The position numbers were made by a program, and so were the translations under genes. Under the pieces are notes generated by a model, which saw only the letters and a list, made by a program, of their open reading frames with translations, was not told the origin of the DNA and did not search any database. DNA of 64,000 bases from an uncultured Bacteroidales bacterium (GTDB taxonomy: Bacteria; Bacteroidota; Bacteroidia; Bacteroidales; UBA932): NCBI GenBank assembly GCA_905235675.1, contig CAJONC010000007.1, positions 1 to 64,000 on the forward strand, written 5' to 3'. The number at the start of each line of letters is the position of its first letter. Position 1 is the first letter of the stretch. Shown piece after piece: positions 50,670 through 59,522 of this stretch.

Positions 50670-51689
50670 ATGTCAACACTTTCTTTCAAAGATTTCAAGT
50701 CCGACCAGGAAGTGCGCTGGTGCCCCGGCTGCGGCGACCATGCCGTGCTTGCCGCGCTTCAGAGGGCCCTTCCGCAGGTCAGCCAGGCGCTTGGCTATGA
50801 AAAGGAACGCTATGTGGTGGTGTCCGGTATAGGATGCTCCTCGCGTCTTCCTTATTATATGGATACCTTCGGCTTCCATTCCATCCACGGCCGCGCAACG
50901 GCCGTATCCACCGGAATCAAGGTCGCCAATCCCAACCTTACGGTATGGCAGGTATGCGGCGACGGCGACGCCCTTGCGATAGGCGGAAACCATTTCATCC
51001 ACGCCATCAGGCGCAATATCGACATCAACATACTCCTCTTCAACAACCAGATTTACGGCCTCACGAAGGGGCAGTATTCACCCACCTCCAAATTCGGCGC
51101 AATCACCAAGACATCGCCCTACGGCACGGTGGAACACCCTTTCAACCCCGGAAGCCTCGTGCTGGGAGCCAAGGGCACTTTCTTCGCCCGCAGCCTCGAC
51201 GTCGAGCTCAAACTGAACGAAGAGATAATGAAGGCCGCCGCCCTTCATGACGGCACTTCCGTAATGGAGATGCTCACCAACTGCGTCATTTTCAACGACG
51301 GTGCCCACAAGGACATCTCCGATCCAGCAACCCGCGCCGACCGGACCATAGTGCTGCGCCACGGCGAGAAGATGATATTCGGCAGGAACCGCGACAAGGG
51401 CCTGGTCCTCGACGGACTCGGACTCAAGGTCGTGACCATAGGCGAGAACGGTGTCACCGAGGACGACATCCTCACCCATGACGCCCATTGCCGGAGCGTA
51501 GGCGTGCACATGATGCTTGCTGAGATGAAGTATCCCGATTTCCCCGTGGCCCTCGGCATAATCCGCGACGTGAAGGACGTCACCTACGACGACGGCGTGC
51601 GCGACCAGGTGAAGGACGTAATGCTCAAATCGAAAATCCACAGTGTGGACGACCTGCTGAACAGCGGTTCCACATGGGAAGTAGAATAA
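50670..51689 (+). CDS. korB: 2-oxoacid:ferredoxin oxidoreductase, beta subunit
   Basis: A 339-residue thiamine-diphosphate subunit. VRWCPGCGDHAVLAAL near 15-30 and GIGCSSRLPYYMDTFGFHSIHGRA near 52-75 hold cluster cysteines and cofactor-binding residues. CGDGDALAIGGNHFIHAIRRN is the thiamine diphosphate/metal motif. It pairs with KorA. gdhA follows, so 2-oxoglutarate is used or made on either side of this gene block. Confidence 0.9.
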   Translation: MSTLSFKDFKSDQEVRWCPGCGDHAVLAALQRALPQVSQALGYEKERYVVVSGIGCSSRLPYYMDTFGFHSIHGRATAVSTGIKVANPNLTVWQVCGDGDALAIGGNHFIHAIRRNIDINILLFNNQIYGLTKGQYSPTSKFGAITKTSPYGTVEHPFNPGSLVLGAKGTFFARSLDVELKLNEEIMKAAALHDGTSVMEMLTNCVIFNDGAHKDISDPATRADRTIVLRHGEKMIFGRNRDKGLVLDGLGLKVVTIGENGVTEDDILTHDAHCRSVGVHMMLAEMKYPDFPVALGIIRDVKDVTYDDGVRDQVKDVMLKSKIHSVDDLLNSGSTWEVE

Positions 51690-51710
51690 AAACTTATACT
51701 ATAACCAATT

Positions 51711-53054
51711 ATGAAAACGTCAGAAATCATGGCGAAACTCCAGGCCAAGTACCCTGGTGAGAGTGAATACCTGCAGGCTGTGCAGGAAGTACTTGAAAGC
51801 ATAGAACCCGTTTACAACCAGCATCCCGAATTCGAGGCTGCGAAGATAGTGGAGCGCATGGTAGAGCCCGACCGCATCTTCACCTTCCGCGTTACATGGA
51901 TCGACGACAGGGGAGAGGTGCAGACCAACCTCGGTTACCGTGTGCAGTTCAACAGTGCGATAGGCCCTTACAAGGGAGGCCTCCGTTTCCACAGGGCGGT
52001 CACCCCTTCGATGCTGAAATTCCTCGGCTTCGAGCAGACCTTCAAGAATGCCCTTACCACCCTTCCTATGGGCGGCGCCAAGGGCGGTTCCGACTTTGAC
52101 CCCGTAGGCAAGAGCGATGCTGAAATCATGCGTTTCTGCCAGGCCTTCATGCTCGAACTCTGGCGCTGCGTAGGCCCCGACCAGGACATTCCTGCAGGCG
52201 ACGTGGGCGTAGGCGGACGCGAGATAGGATATCTCAACGGAATGTATCAGAAACTTTCCCGCCAGTACCATACCGGAGTCCTCACCGGCAAGGGCGAGAC
52301 CTGGGGAGGTTCCATACTCCGTCCGGAAGCTACCGGCTTCGGGGCGCTGTACTTCACCCAGCATCTCCTCCACAAGGCGGGCAAGGATATCGCCGGCAAG
52401 ACCGTGGCTATCTCCGGCTTCGGCAACGTGGCATGGGGCGCAGTGAAGAAGGCCACCCAGCTCGGTGCGAAGGTCGTGGCAATCTCCGGCCCCGACGGCG
52501 TCTGCGTGGTTCCCGGGGGAATGACTCCCGAGATGAACGACTATATGCTCGAGATGCGTGCATCCAACCGCAACATGGTTGAGGACATGGCGGTCAAATT
52601 CCCCGACAAGGCCCGTTTCGAGGCAGGCAAAAAGGCATGGAGCGTTCCCTGCGACATCGCCCTTCCCTGCGCATTCCAGAACGAACTCAGCGAGGAAGAT
52701 GCCAAAGAGCTGAAGGCCAACGGTTGCTGGTGCTGCTGCGAGGTGTCCAACATGGGATGCCAGCCCGGCGCCATCCACTATTTCCAGAACAACGGAGTCC
52801 TGTTCGCTCCAGGCAAGGCCGTGAATGCAGGCGGAGTCGCCACTTCCGGTCTTGAGATGACGCAGAATGCCGCCCACCTGAGCTGGACTGCAAAGGAAGT
52901 GGACGAGCGTCTGCACCAGATAATGGAGAGCATCCACGAGCAGTGCGTGCAGTTCGGCACCCAGCCCGACGGCAGCATTGACTATGTGAAAGGCGCCAAC
53001 ATCGCAGGTTTCATGAAGGTTGCCACCGCAATGCTTGAACAAGGAATAATTTAG
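51711..53054 (+). CDS. gdhA: Glutamate dehydrogenase (hexameric)
   Basis: A 447-residue enzyme. GPYKGGLRFHRAVTPSMLKFLGFEQTFKNALT near 85-116 and PMGGAKGGSDFDPVGKSD near 119 contain the glutamate-binding and catalytic lysines. VAISGFGNVAWGAVKKA near 233 is the Rossmann loop. Length and motifs fit the bacterial type usually annotated as NADP-linked. It interconverts 2-oxoglutarate plus ammonia and glutamate. A hairpin with T-run lies 32 bases downstream. Confidence 0.96.
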   Translation: MKTSEIMAKLQAKYPGESEYLQAVQEVLESIEPVYNQHPEFEAAKIVERMVEPDRIFTFRVTWIDDRGEVQTNLGYRVQFNSAIGPYKGGLRFHRAVTPSMLKFLGFEQTFKNALTTLPMGGAKGGSDFDPVGKSDAEIMRFCQAFMLELWRCVGPDQDIPAGDVGVGGREIGYLNGMYQKLSRQYHTGVLTGKGETWGGSILRPEATGFGALYFTQHLLHKAGKDIAGKTVAISGFGNVAWGAVKKATQLGAKVVAISGPDGVCVVPGGMTPEMNDYMLEMRASNRNMVEDMAVKFPDKARFEAGKKAWSVPCDIALPCAFQNELSEEDAKELKANGCWCCCEVSNMGCQPGAIHYFQNNGVLFAPGKAVNAGGVATSGLEMTQNAAHLSWTAKEVDERLHQIMESIHEQCVQFGTQPDGSIDYVKGANIAGFMKVATAMLEQGII

Positions 53055-53086
53055 GCTATAATTATTTATAAATAATTAGTAAATTT

Positions 53087-53117
53087 GCAGCCGCTTTTCG
53101 GAGCGACTGCATTTTTT
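53087..53117 (+). terminator. Rho-independent terminator after gdhA
   Basis: GCAGCCGCT (53087-53095) pairs with AGCGACTGC (53102-53110) with one mismatch and a six-base loop, followed by ATTTTTT. It follows gdhA. TAAATTTG at 53080-53087 just before it also fits a -7 box, so the spot may combine termination with a start toward the carrier gene. Confidence 0.7.
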
Positions 53118-53146
53118 ATAGTTGGTTTTAATGTATTTACTATAAT

Positions 53147-54595
53147 ATGGCTGACAAAAAATTCAATGTCAAGTATTGTGTGCTGCTGCCTATAGTGCTG
53201 ATAGCCACAATCTTCCTCTGGGCCGTGCCTACATCTTTCTTCGGCATCGAGGCCCTTACCGTGGTGCAGCAGAGGGTTATCGCCCTCTTCGTCTTCGCCG
53301 CCCTCATGTGGATTTTCGAGATTATCCCCAACTGGGCAACTTCCCTCCTTATCATTACGATAGCGTTGCTGACGCTGTCCACGAAGGGAATAGGCTTCTT
53401 CTGCAACCCTGAATACGGCACCCTGATGAAGCCCGCCAGAATCATGTCATCCATGGCGGATCCTGTGGTGATGCTCTTCCTCGGTGGCTTCGTGCTTGCA
53501 ATCATGGCGGAACGCTACGGCCTGGACGTGGTGATAGCCCGCGCCCTGCTCAAGCTCTTCGGAACCAAGCCCCAGTTCGTACTTCTGGGATTCCTTCTCA
53601 TCATTTCGGTATTCTCGATGTTCATGAGCAACACCGCTACCGCCGCAATGATGCTTACCCTCCTCGCTCCGGTGCTTGCAAAGCTTCCCGTCGATGACAA
53701 GGGCAAGATAGGCCTGGCGCTCTCAATCCCCGTGGCCGCCAATCTCGGCGGTATTGGAACCCCCATCGGCACCCCTCCCAACGCTACCGCAAAGGGATAT
53801 CTGGAGCAGGCCGGCATCGACGTGACCTTCGGTGACTGGTGCGCCCACATGATTCCCTATGTTCTCATCATGATACTCGTTGCATGGGTGCTGCTGATGG
53901 TTTTCTTCCCCTTCAAGACAAAGAAACTCGTCCTTGAGATACCTGAAAGCAATGTAAAGAAAGACTGGAAATACTATCTGGTATGGGTGACTTTCATCGG
54001 CACCATCCTTCTCTGGGCCACTGAATCCATCACCGGAATCAATTCCAACATAGTCGCATTCATCCCTCTGGCGGTTTTCACGGCAACCGGAATTTTCGGC
54101 AAGGAGGAGATTAAGGAAATCAACTGGAGCGTGCTCTGGCTCGTCGCCGGCGGATTCGCCCTCGGCTACTGCCTGCAGGATACCGGCCTGGCGAAGGTGC
54201 TCATCGAGGCCATTCCTTTCGGAACCATGTCCGTGGTTCTCGTGATTGTCGTGGCCGGCCTGGTGTGCTACTTCCTTTCGAACTTCATCTCGAATTCCGC
54301 CACCGCCGCCCTGCTCATTCCTATCCTTATCGTGGTTGCCGAAGGCATGGCGGACCCCGCCGCCGCAAGCAACGCCAGCTTCATGGCTTATGGCGGAACC
54401 CAGGCAATGATTATATTCATCGCTACCTGCGCATCCATCGCTATGCTCTTCCCTATTTCAACCCCTCCGAATGCGATTGCATCTTCCACCGGCATGGTGG
54501 AGACCAAGGATATGGCGAAGGTCGGTATTATCGTCGGCATCGTAGGATTCATCCTCGGCTTCTTCTGGCTTACAAAGATTTTCCCTTTTGCCTGA
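53147..54595 (+). CDS. SLC13/DASS-family anion symporter
   Basis: A 482-residue polytopic protein with about 11-12 membrane segments. The two SNT motifs of the DASS family are clear: MSNTATAAMMLTLLAP near 161 and SNFISNSATAALLIP near 378. Each is followed by a Pro-rich hairpin (IGTPPNATA and ISTPPNAIASS). Family members take up di- or tricarboxylates, or sulfate, usually with sodium. A porin gene starts one base after its stop, so the two likely work as an uptake pair across both membranes. Confidence 0.9.
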   Translation: MADKKFNVKYCVLLPIVLIATIFLWAVPTSFFGIEALTVVQQRVIALFVFAALMWIFEIIPNWATSLLIITIALLTLSTKGIGFFCNPEYGTLMKPARIMSSMADPVVMLFLGGFVLAIMAERYGLDVVIARALLKLFGTKPQFVLLGFLLIISVFSMFMSNTATAAMMLTLLAPVLAKLPVDDKGKIGLALSIPVAANLGGIGTPIGTPPNATAKGYLEQAGIDVTFGDWCAHMIPYVLIMILVAWVLLMVFFPFKTKKLVLEIPESNVKKDWKYYLVWVTFIGTILLWATESITGINSNIVAFIPLAVFTATGIFGKEEIKEINWSVLWLVAGGFALGYCLQDTGLAKVLIEAIPFGTMSVVLVIVVAGLVCYFLSNFISNSATAALLIPILIVVAEGMADPAAASNASFMAYGGTQAMIIFIATCASIAMLFPISTPPNAIASSTGMVETKDMAKVGIIVGIVGFILGFFWLTKIFPFA

Positions 54596-54596
54596 T

Positions 54597-55844
54597 ATGA
54601 AAAAAATTTATACAATAATAGTCCTGTCGCTTCTCTGCGCCGCAGCCTATGCGCAGGAAACCAAACCTACGGTGGAGGTACACGGATTCATCCGCAACTA
54701 TTATGCTGTGGACACCCGCGAAATGGTGGGCCTTACCGAGGACTTCTTTACCTACGTCCCCAAGGATGTGCTGACGCTGAATAATTCGGATGACGGGAAT
54801 TTCTATCCCAACGCCCGCTTTGCCGCCCTCACATCCCGCCTCTGGGTTGAGGCCAAGGGTTATGAATTCAACGGACTCAAGGTCGGTGCCCGCGTGGAAG
54901 GCGACTTCTACAACGGACTCGGCAACGACAAGGTTACCGGCACCGCGAACTTCCGCATGCGCCAGGCCTTCGTCACCTTGTCCCGCGCCCACTGGAACCT
55001 CAAGGCCGGACAGGCATGGCATCCCCTTGCCGCCGATATGCCCGATGTGTTCTCGCTGAATACCGGCGCCCCTTTCGGCCCTTTCAGCCGTACTCCGCTG
55101 ACTCAGTTCGAGTATAACTTCGGAGAACATTTAAGCCTTTCCACCGCCCTTATCTGGCAGATGCAGTACGCATCCAACGGCCCGAGCGGAAAGAGCGCCA
55201 AGTACATTGAGTGGGCCTGCTCCCCTGAATTCTACTTCGGTGCAAACGTGAAGACCGACAATCTCCTTCTGCGCGCCGGACTGGACGTGCTCAGCATCAA
55301 GCCCCGTCTTTACGACGACTACGGCTTCCTGACCGACCGTATCACAACCCTCACTCCTTTCTTCTACGGACAGTACAAGAAGGATCTCTTCAGTGTAAAA
55401 CTCAAGAGCGTATTCGCTCAGGCAGGTGACCATCTCAACCTTAACGGCGGTTACGGCGTGTGCGAGATAAAGTCCGACGGGAATTGGATTTACACCCCTA
55501 CGCGCAACTCTTCCAGCTGGATAAGTTTCTGCTATGGCAAGAAGCTGCAGGCCGTCCTCTTTGCCGGATATGTAAAGAATTTCGGCACGGCCAAGGCTCT
55601 TGTGGATGCCGACAAGTTCTGGTTCAGCACCAACAGTTTCGACAACCTGAACCAGATGGTCCGCGTGACGCCCTCGGTGATATACAACTTTGGCAAGCTT
55701 GCCTTCGGCCTGGAGTATGAGATGACGAGCGTGCAGTATGGCGACAAGGCCCAGGGCATGGATCTGTCCAAAGGTCTTTATACGGAAGATCTGCACTGGG
55801 TGACGAATCACCGTGTGCAGGGAATGATCAAGTTCAGTTTCTAA
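54597..55844 (+). CDS. Outer-membrane porin
   Basis: A 415-residue protein with signal peptide (IYTIIVLSLLCAAAYAQ) and alternating aromatic beta strands to the end (VQGMIKFSF, terminal Phe). Segments such as NARFAALTSRLWVEAKGYEFNGLKVGARVEGDFYNG and FRMRQAFVTLSRAHWNLKAGQAWHPLA resemble phosphate- or dicarboxylate-selective porins. ATG 54597 directly follows the carrier gene stop; an in-frame start nine bases earlier overlaps it. I infer diffusion of the same anion carried by the SLC13 protein. Confidence 0.82.
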   Translation: MKKIYTIIVLSLLCAAAYAQETKPTVEVHGFIRNYYAVDTREMVGLTEDFFTYVPKDVLTLNNSDDGNFYPNARFAALTSRLWVEAKGYEFNGLKVGARVEGDFYNGLGNDKVTGTANFRMRQAFVTLSRAHWNLKAGQAWHPLAADMPDVFSLNTGAPFGPFSRTPLTQFEYNFGEHLSLSTALIWQMQYASNGPSGKSAKYIEWACSPEFYFGANVKTDNLLLRAGLDVLSIKPRLYDDYGFLTDRITTLTPFFYGQYKKDLFSVKLKSVFAQAGDHLNLNGGYGVCEIKSDGNWIYTPTRNSSSWISFCYGKKLQAVLFAGYVKNFGTAKALVDADKFWFSTNSFDNLNQMVRVTPSVIYNFGKLAFGLEYEMTSVQYGDKAQGMDLSKGLYTEDLHWVTNHRVQGMIKFSF

Positions 55845-55850
55845 AACTTC

Positions 55851-57074
55851 CTAAAGAATCTGAGACAGGCCTTCGGTGATTCGCCGGAGGCCTTCTTTCA
55901 TTGTGGTGGCGGGGCATGCGAGGTTGATGCGGCAGCCGGTGGGAACGCCGTAGATGGCACCGTCGCTGATGCGGACGCGATTGGCGGCAAGCAGCCTGTC
56001 GGCTATGGCCTTACCCGTCGGAGGGAGTGCTTCCGGCTCTTCAACCCCCTCCCTAAAAATCGAAGCACTCCCTCCGACGGAGCAGTCGACAAAGTCCGCC
56101 CAAAGCAGATAAGTGGCCTCCATTTCAGGGATGCGGACGGCGGGGAAGCGGCCGGCGAATTCGTCGCGCAGCATCACGAAATTGCAGTGCACCAGCTCGT
56201 TCATCTCCACAAGCCATGCGGCCCCTTCGTCGCTGTAGGCGGCCTGCAGGGCCACTATGCCAAGCTGGTTCACGTCGCAGTGCTCCCAGATATTGATTAT
56301 CCTGTCCATCCTGCGGCGGAATTCCTCATTGGCGCTCACTATGTTGGCTATCTGTATGCCCGCGATGTTGAATCCCTTGGTAGGGGAGACGAATGAAATG
56401 CTGTTCGCCGCAAATTCGGGGCTGATGGAAGCAAAGGGAGTGTAGGAATGGCCGGGGGCCACAATTTCGCAGTGAATCTCGTCGCTGATTACGGCAACGC
56501 CGTTGTGCAGGCAGATGTCTCCGAGTCTCTCCAGTTCTTCCCTTGTCCAGCAGCGTCCGGTGGGGTTATGGGGATTGCAGAGCAGGAAAGCCTTTGCGGC
56601 AGGATCCGCGCAGCGTCTTTCGATGTCGTCCCAGTCCATCTCGTAGCGGTGCAGGGAGGCGTTCCACAACAGCCTGGTTTCGCTTATTTCCGCGTCCTGG
56701 TTGGTAATGTTGTGGAAAAAGCAGTTGTAGGCGGGGGTGGGGAGTATGACCTTGTCTCCAGGGGATGTCAGCGCCTTTATCGCGATGGATGTGGCCGGCA
56801 CTATTCCCTGGACGGGAATAATCTGCTCGCGGCTGATTTCCCAGGCGTGGCGCTGCGCGAACCAGCGCATCACGCTCCCGTAATATGAATCCGGAATCTC
56901 GGTATAGCCGAAAACGCCTTTCGAAACGCGCTCCTGAAGCGCATTTACAATGCAGGGAGCGGCGGGGAAGTCCATCTCCGCAACCCACATCGGGATAACG
57001 TCGGGTTCGCAGCTATCCCACTTTACGGAATTTGTGCCGCGGGGGGTGGCTTCGCTTTCAAAATCGAACATCAT
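55851..57074 (-). CDS. MalY/PatB-type PLP aminotransferase (C-S lyase), with in-frame insertion
   Basis: A 407-residue fold-type I PLP enzyme. RGTNSVKWD near 12-20, AEMDFPAAP near 30, CNPHNPTGR near 163 and the PLP lysine in FVSPTKGFNIAG near 227 match MalY/PatB (cystathionine beta-lyase-like). Near residue 335 the loop before RISDGAIYG is about 15-20 residues longer than I expect. It is encoded by a 66-bp palindromic element (56015-56080) that keeps the frame. The start (MMFDFE) overlaps the MATE stop as ATGA; a further ATG eight codons up is less likely. Confidence 0.88.
   Translation of the reverse strand: MMFDFESEATPRGTNSVKWDSCEPDVIPMWVAEMDFPAAPCIVNALQERVSKGVFGYTEIPDSYYGSVMRWFAQRHAWEISREQIIPVQGIVPATSIAIKALTSPGDKVILPTPAYNCFFHNITNQDAEISETRLLWNASLHRYEMDWDDIERRCADPAAKAFLLCNPHNPTGRCWTREELERLGDICLHNGVAVISDEIHCEIVAPGHSYTPFASISPEFAANSISFVSPTKGFNIAGIQIANIVSANEEFRRRMDRIINIWEHCDVNQLGIVALQAAYSDEGAAWLVEMNELVHCNFVMLRDEFAGRFPAVRIPEMEATYLLWADFVDCSVGGSASIFREGVEEPEALPPTGKAIADRLLAANRVRISDGAIYGVPTGCRINLACPATTMKEGLRRITEGLSQIL
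56015..56080. repeat. 66-bp palindromic element inside malY
   Basis: Perfect 19-bp inverted arms: 56015-56033 (CCGTCGGAGGGAGTGCTTC) and its complement at 56062-56080, around a 28-base interior rich in CCCTCCC. The length is divisible by three and no stop is created in the gene's frame. No other copy was noticed in this window. It resembles a REP- or RPE-like mobile palindrome rather than ordinary coding sequence. Confidence 0.8.
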
Positions 57075-58447
57075 GCAAAACATTTTTTCATCCATCGCTC
57101 GCCCTTGACCCTGAAGAAGAAGATTATTCCCCTGACATTCAGTTCAATGCACATTGCAATCCAGTATCCTGCAAGGCCGAACCTGGGAGTGAGTACAAGG
57201 GCGAGGCCTATGCGCACCACCCACATGCTCACGAAATTGTAAATCATGGGAACAAGGGTGTCCCCTGCACCGAGGCAGGAACCGTGTCCTATAATGGACA
57301 CTGCGTAAAGAGTTTCAGCAAATGCTTCTATGCGAAGAACCTTTACGCCGAGGGCTATTACTTCAGTATCGTTGGTGAGCACTCCCATCATCTGGGGTGC
57401 GAAAATATACATCAGTATTCCAAGGACGGTCATCATCACTGACGCCATTCCCATTGTAAGGAATGCAAATTGCTTCGCGAGTTTTTTGCGCCTGGCCCCT
57501 ATGCTCTGCCCGACCAGGGATGTGGCGGCTTCACTGAGCCCGTACCCAGGCATGTAGCAGAAACTTTCAGCCGTGATTGCAAAAGAATTGGCGGCTATCG
57601 CTACGGTGCCAAGAGGAGCCACTATAATAGTGCTCATGATGTATGCTCCGCGCATTATTATGTTCTGCAGCCACATCGGCCCGCTGATGGTCAGGGCTGT
57701 GCGCAACGACTTCCTGTCGGGTATCCATGAACCGGAATCCTGAAGGATGTTGAGCTCCGGACACTTGCAGAACAGGTACCATAGGGCGAAAAGATGGGTG
57801 ATGAGCGTCGCTGCGCCTGTTCCGAGGGCCGCTCCCTTGACTCCGAGCCCGAATATATATATAAACAGGTAGTTGAAGGCGACGTCCAGCACGCATGCGG
57901 CAATTTCCACCATGCTGGGAATTTTCATGTTGCCGGTCGCCTGAAGCATGGAACAGCTGGTGATGGCGAGCTGCAGCACGGGGAGGAAGGCGCAGAATAT
58001 TGCAAAATATGCGCTTGCGTCTGAACAGATGGCTTCTTCCGCTCCCAGCCAACGGGGAAGGAAAGGGCTTATCGCCAGCCCTGCCAGTGCGAGCAGCACG
58101 CTTGCCGACAACACGCTGAAAAAGCCCTTGCGCATTACGGCGCGGGCCTGGGCGTATCTGCGGGAACCAATCAATTGGGCTACCTGAACGGAGAATCCGG
58201 AGGAATTCGCGGCGCAGAAACCTGCAAAAATCCAGGTACTCGTTGCCACGATGCCTATGGATGCAGCCTGCGTTGAACCCAGATGTCCGACCATCCCGGC
58301 ATCAATATATTCCATTACTATCTGGGACAGCTGTGCCAGAATGGCGGGCAGGCCGAGCAGCCAGACGAGCTTGAGCTGTTCTTTTGTGTGCAGTTCCTGT
58401 CCTCCCCTGACTTTATCCAGTAATAAATCTTTGCTTGCTGCAGACAT
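57071..58447 (-). CDS. MATE-family efflux transporter
   Basis: A 458-residue protein with about 12 membrane helices in two homologous halves. LLGLPAILAQLSQIVMEYIDAGMVGHLGSTQAASIGI near 30-65 is the first MATE block. GLSEAATSLVGQSIGARRKKLAKQ near 285 is the start of the second-half signature. It exports cationic drugs or metabolites using a Na+ or H+ gradient. ATG 58447 lies 18 bases after the AraC-type gene, so it is probably under that regulator's operon; malY overlaps its stop. Confidence 0.92.
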   Translation of the reverse strand: MSAASKDLLLDKVRGGQELHTKEQLKLVWLLGLPAILAQLSQIVMEYIDAGMVGHLGSTQAASIGIVATSTWIFAGFCAANSSGFSVQVAQLIGSRRYAQARAVMRKGFFSVLSASVLLALAGLAISPFLPRWLGAEEAICSDASAYFAIFCAFLPVLQLAITSCSMLQATGNMKIPSMVEIAACVLDVAFNYLFIYIFGLGVKGAALGTGAATLITHLFALWYLFCKCPELNILQDSGSWIPDRKSLRTALTISGPMWLQNIIMRGAYIMSTIIVAPLGTVAIAANSFAITAESFCYMPGYGLSEAATSLVGQSIGARRKKLAKQFAFLTMGMASVMMTVLGILMYIFAPQMMGVLTNDTEVIALGVKVLRIEAFAETLYAVSIIGHGSCLGAGDTLVPMIYNFVSMWVVRIGLALVLTPRFGLAGYWIAMCIELNVRGIIFFFRVKGERWMKKCFA

Positions 58448-58465
58448 AGTCCGCAAATATAGCAA

Positions 58466-59380
58466 TTATCGACGGAATTCGCTTGGGGTCTGCCCCGTGT
58501 GGGCCTTGAAGAATTTATAAAATACGGAGGAATTCGGGAAGTTCAGCCGGTAGACTATTTCCTTAATGGGCATGTCGGAATACTTCAGCATATTCTTGGC
58601 TTCGAGTATCACGAAGGAATCTATCCACTCCGGACCGGATTTGCCGCTGGCGTTCTTGATTATCTTCGAAAGGTACTTGGGAGTGAGGCAAAGTTTATCG
58701 GCATAGAAGTCCATCGCCCTTTCCCTGTCGTGATATTCTGCAACCAGTTTGAGAAATTGTTCCAGCACCAGTTTTGTGCGTATGGTCTGCTCTCCGTTGG
58801 ATTTCGGCCGCTCAACTGCGAGGAGTTTCTCCTGCCAGATGCTGCCGGCGAAGTAGAGGCACGAGGACACTATGTTGCGAAGGACGTGGATAAGGCCCTT
58901 GGGAGAGTTTTTTACAAGTGAGTCCACCAATTCAAAATACCGGAAGAAGATCGCGCGCTCATCTCCGTTCATCTCGAAGCAGGGATTATCCAGCACTGCT
59001 ATGCTTTCGTTGAACATGCGCACATAGTCCATGCGCGAACTGGACAGGAAGTCGCTGGAAACGGCCACGACCACAAAGTGCAGACGGTCAAACTGGTCGT
59101 CTTCTATACTGTAGATTCTGCTGATGTTTCCTGGAAGATTGATGATGACAGAATTCTCGTGTATGTCGTAGGTTTTGAGATTTATTTCAGCCTTGAGTTC
59201 TCCTTCCAGACAGAATACGGCCATGTAGCCGTCCAGCCGGCAAGGGTACTTGAGAATGTCGAGAACCTCATGCTGGCGGATTTCAGCGATGAAAAAATCG
59301 TCAGACAAGGTGTCAGTGACTGTGCAGGGGAATATTTTCTGCAAGTCATTCAGGCTGATTTCGTGAAGGTGCTTGTCCAT
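58466..59380 (-). CDS. AraC-family transcriptional regulator
   Basis: A 304-residue cytosolic regulator. The N-terminal half is a cupin-like sensing domain (YMAVFCLEGELKAEINLKTYDIHENSVIINLPG near 53-85). The C-terminal 100 residues hold two helix-turn-helix motifs (YADKLCLTPKYLSKIIKNASG and YRLNFPNSSVFYKFFKAHTGQTPSEFR). Unlike the regulator at 4584 it has no membrane helix. It heads a minus-strand operon with the MATE and malY genes and is divergent from the tolC efflux operon, which it is likely to control. Confidence 0.92.
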   Translation of the reverse strand: MDKHLHEISLNDLQKIFPCTVTDTLSDDFFIAEIRQHEVLDILKYPCRLDGYMAVFCLEGELKAEINLKTYDIHENSVIINLPGNISRIYSIEDDQFDRLHFVVVAVSSDFLSSSRMDYVRMFNESIAVLDNPCFEMNGDERAIFFRYFELVDSLVKNSPKGLIHVLRNIVSSCLYFAGSIWQEKLLAVERPKSNGEQTIRTKLVLEQFLKLVAEYHDRERAMDFYADKLCLTPKYLSKIIKNASGKSGPEWIDSFVILEAKNMLKYSDMPIKEIVYRLNFPNSSVFYKFFKAHTGQTPSEFRR

Positions 59381-59402
59381 ATGTCGATTGATTTCAGTTC
59401 TG

Positions 59403-59505
59403 CAAATCTAATATAAAAATGTAAATTAGTAGATTATTTCGACTTTTTCGAAACAATGTTCTGCCTTTTAATTTCTTTTTGGAATAATTAAGGCAACGAA
59501 TTTGC
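59403..59505. promoter_or_regulatory. Divergent promoter region, AraC-type gene and tolC operon
   Basis: Minus strand TAGATTTG (59410-59403) is an exact -7 box for the AraC-type gene. On the plus side CTTTTTGG (from about 59475) and CGAATTTG (ending near 59505) form a plausible -33/-7 pair for tolC. Between them an inverted repeat TTTCGA-(5)-TCGAAA lies at 59437-59453, a possible operator. Confidence 0.45.
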
Positions 59506-59522
59506 AGGGCAGACAGGCGCAA

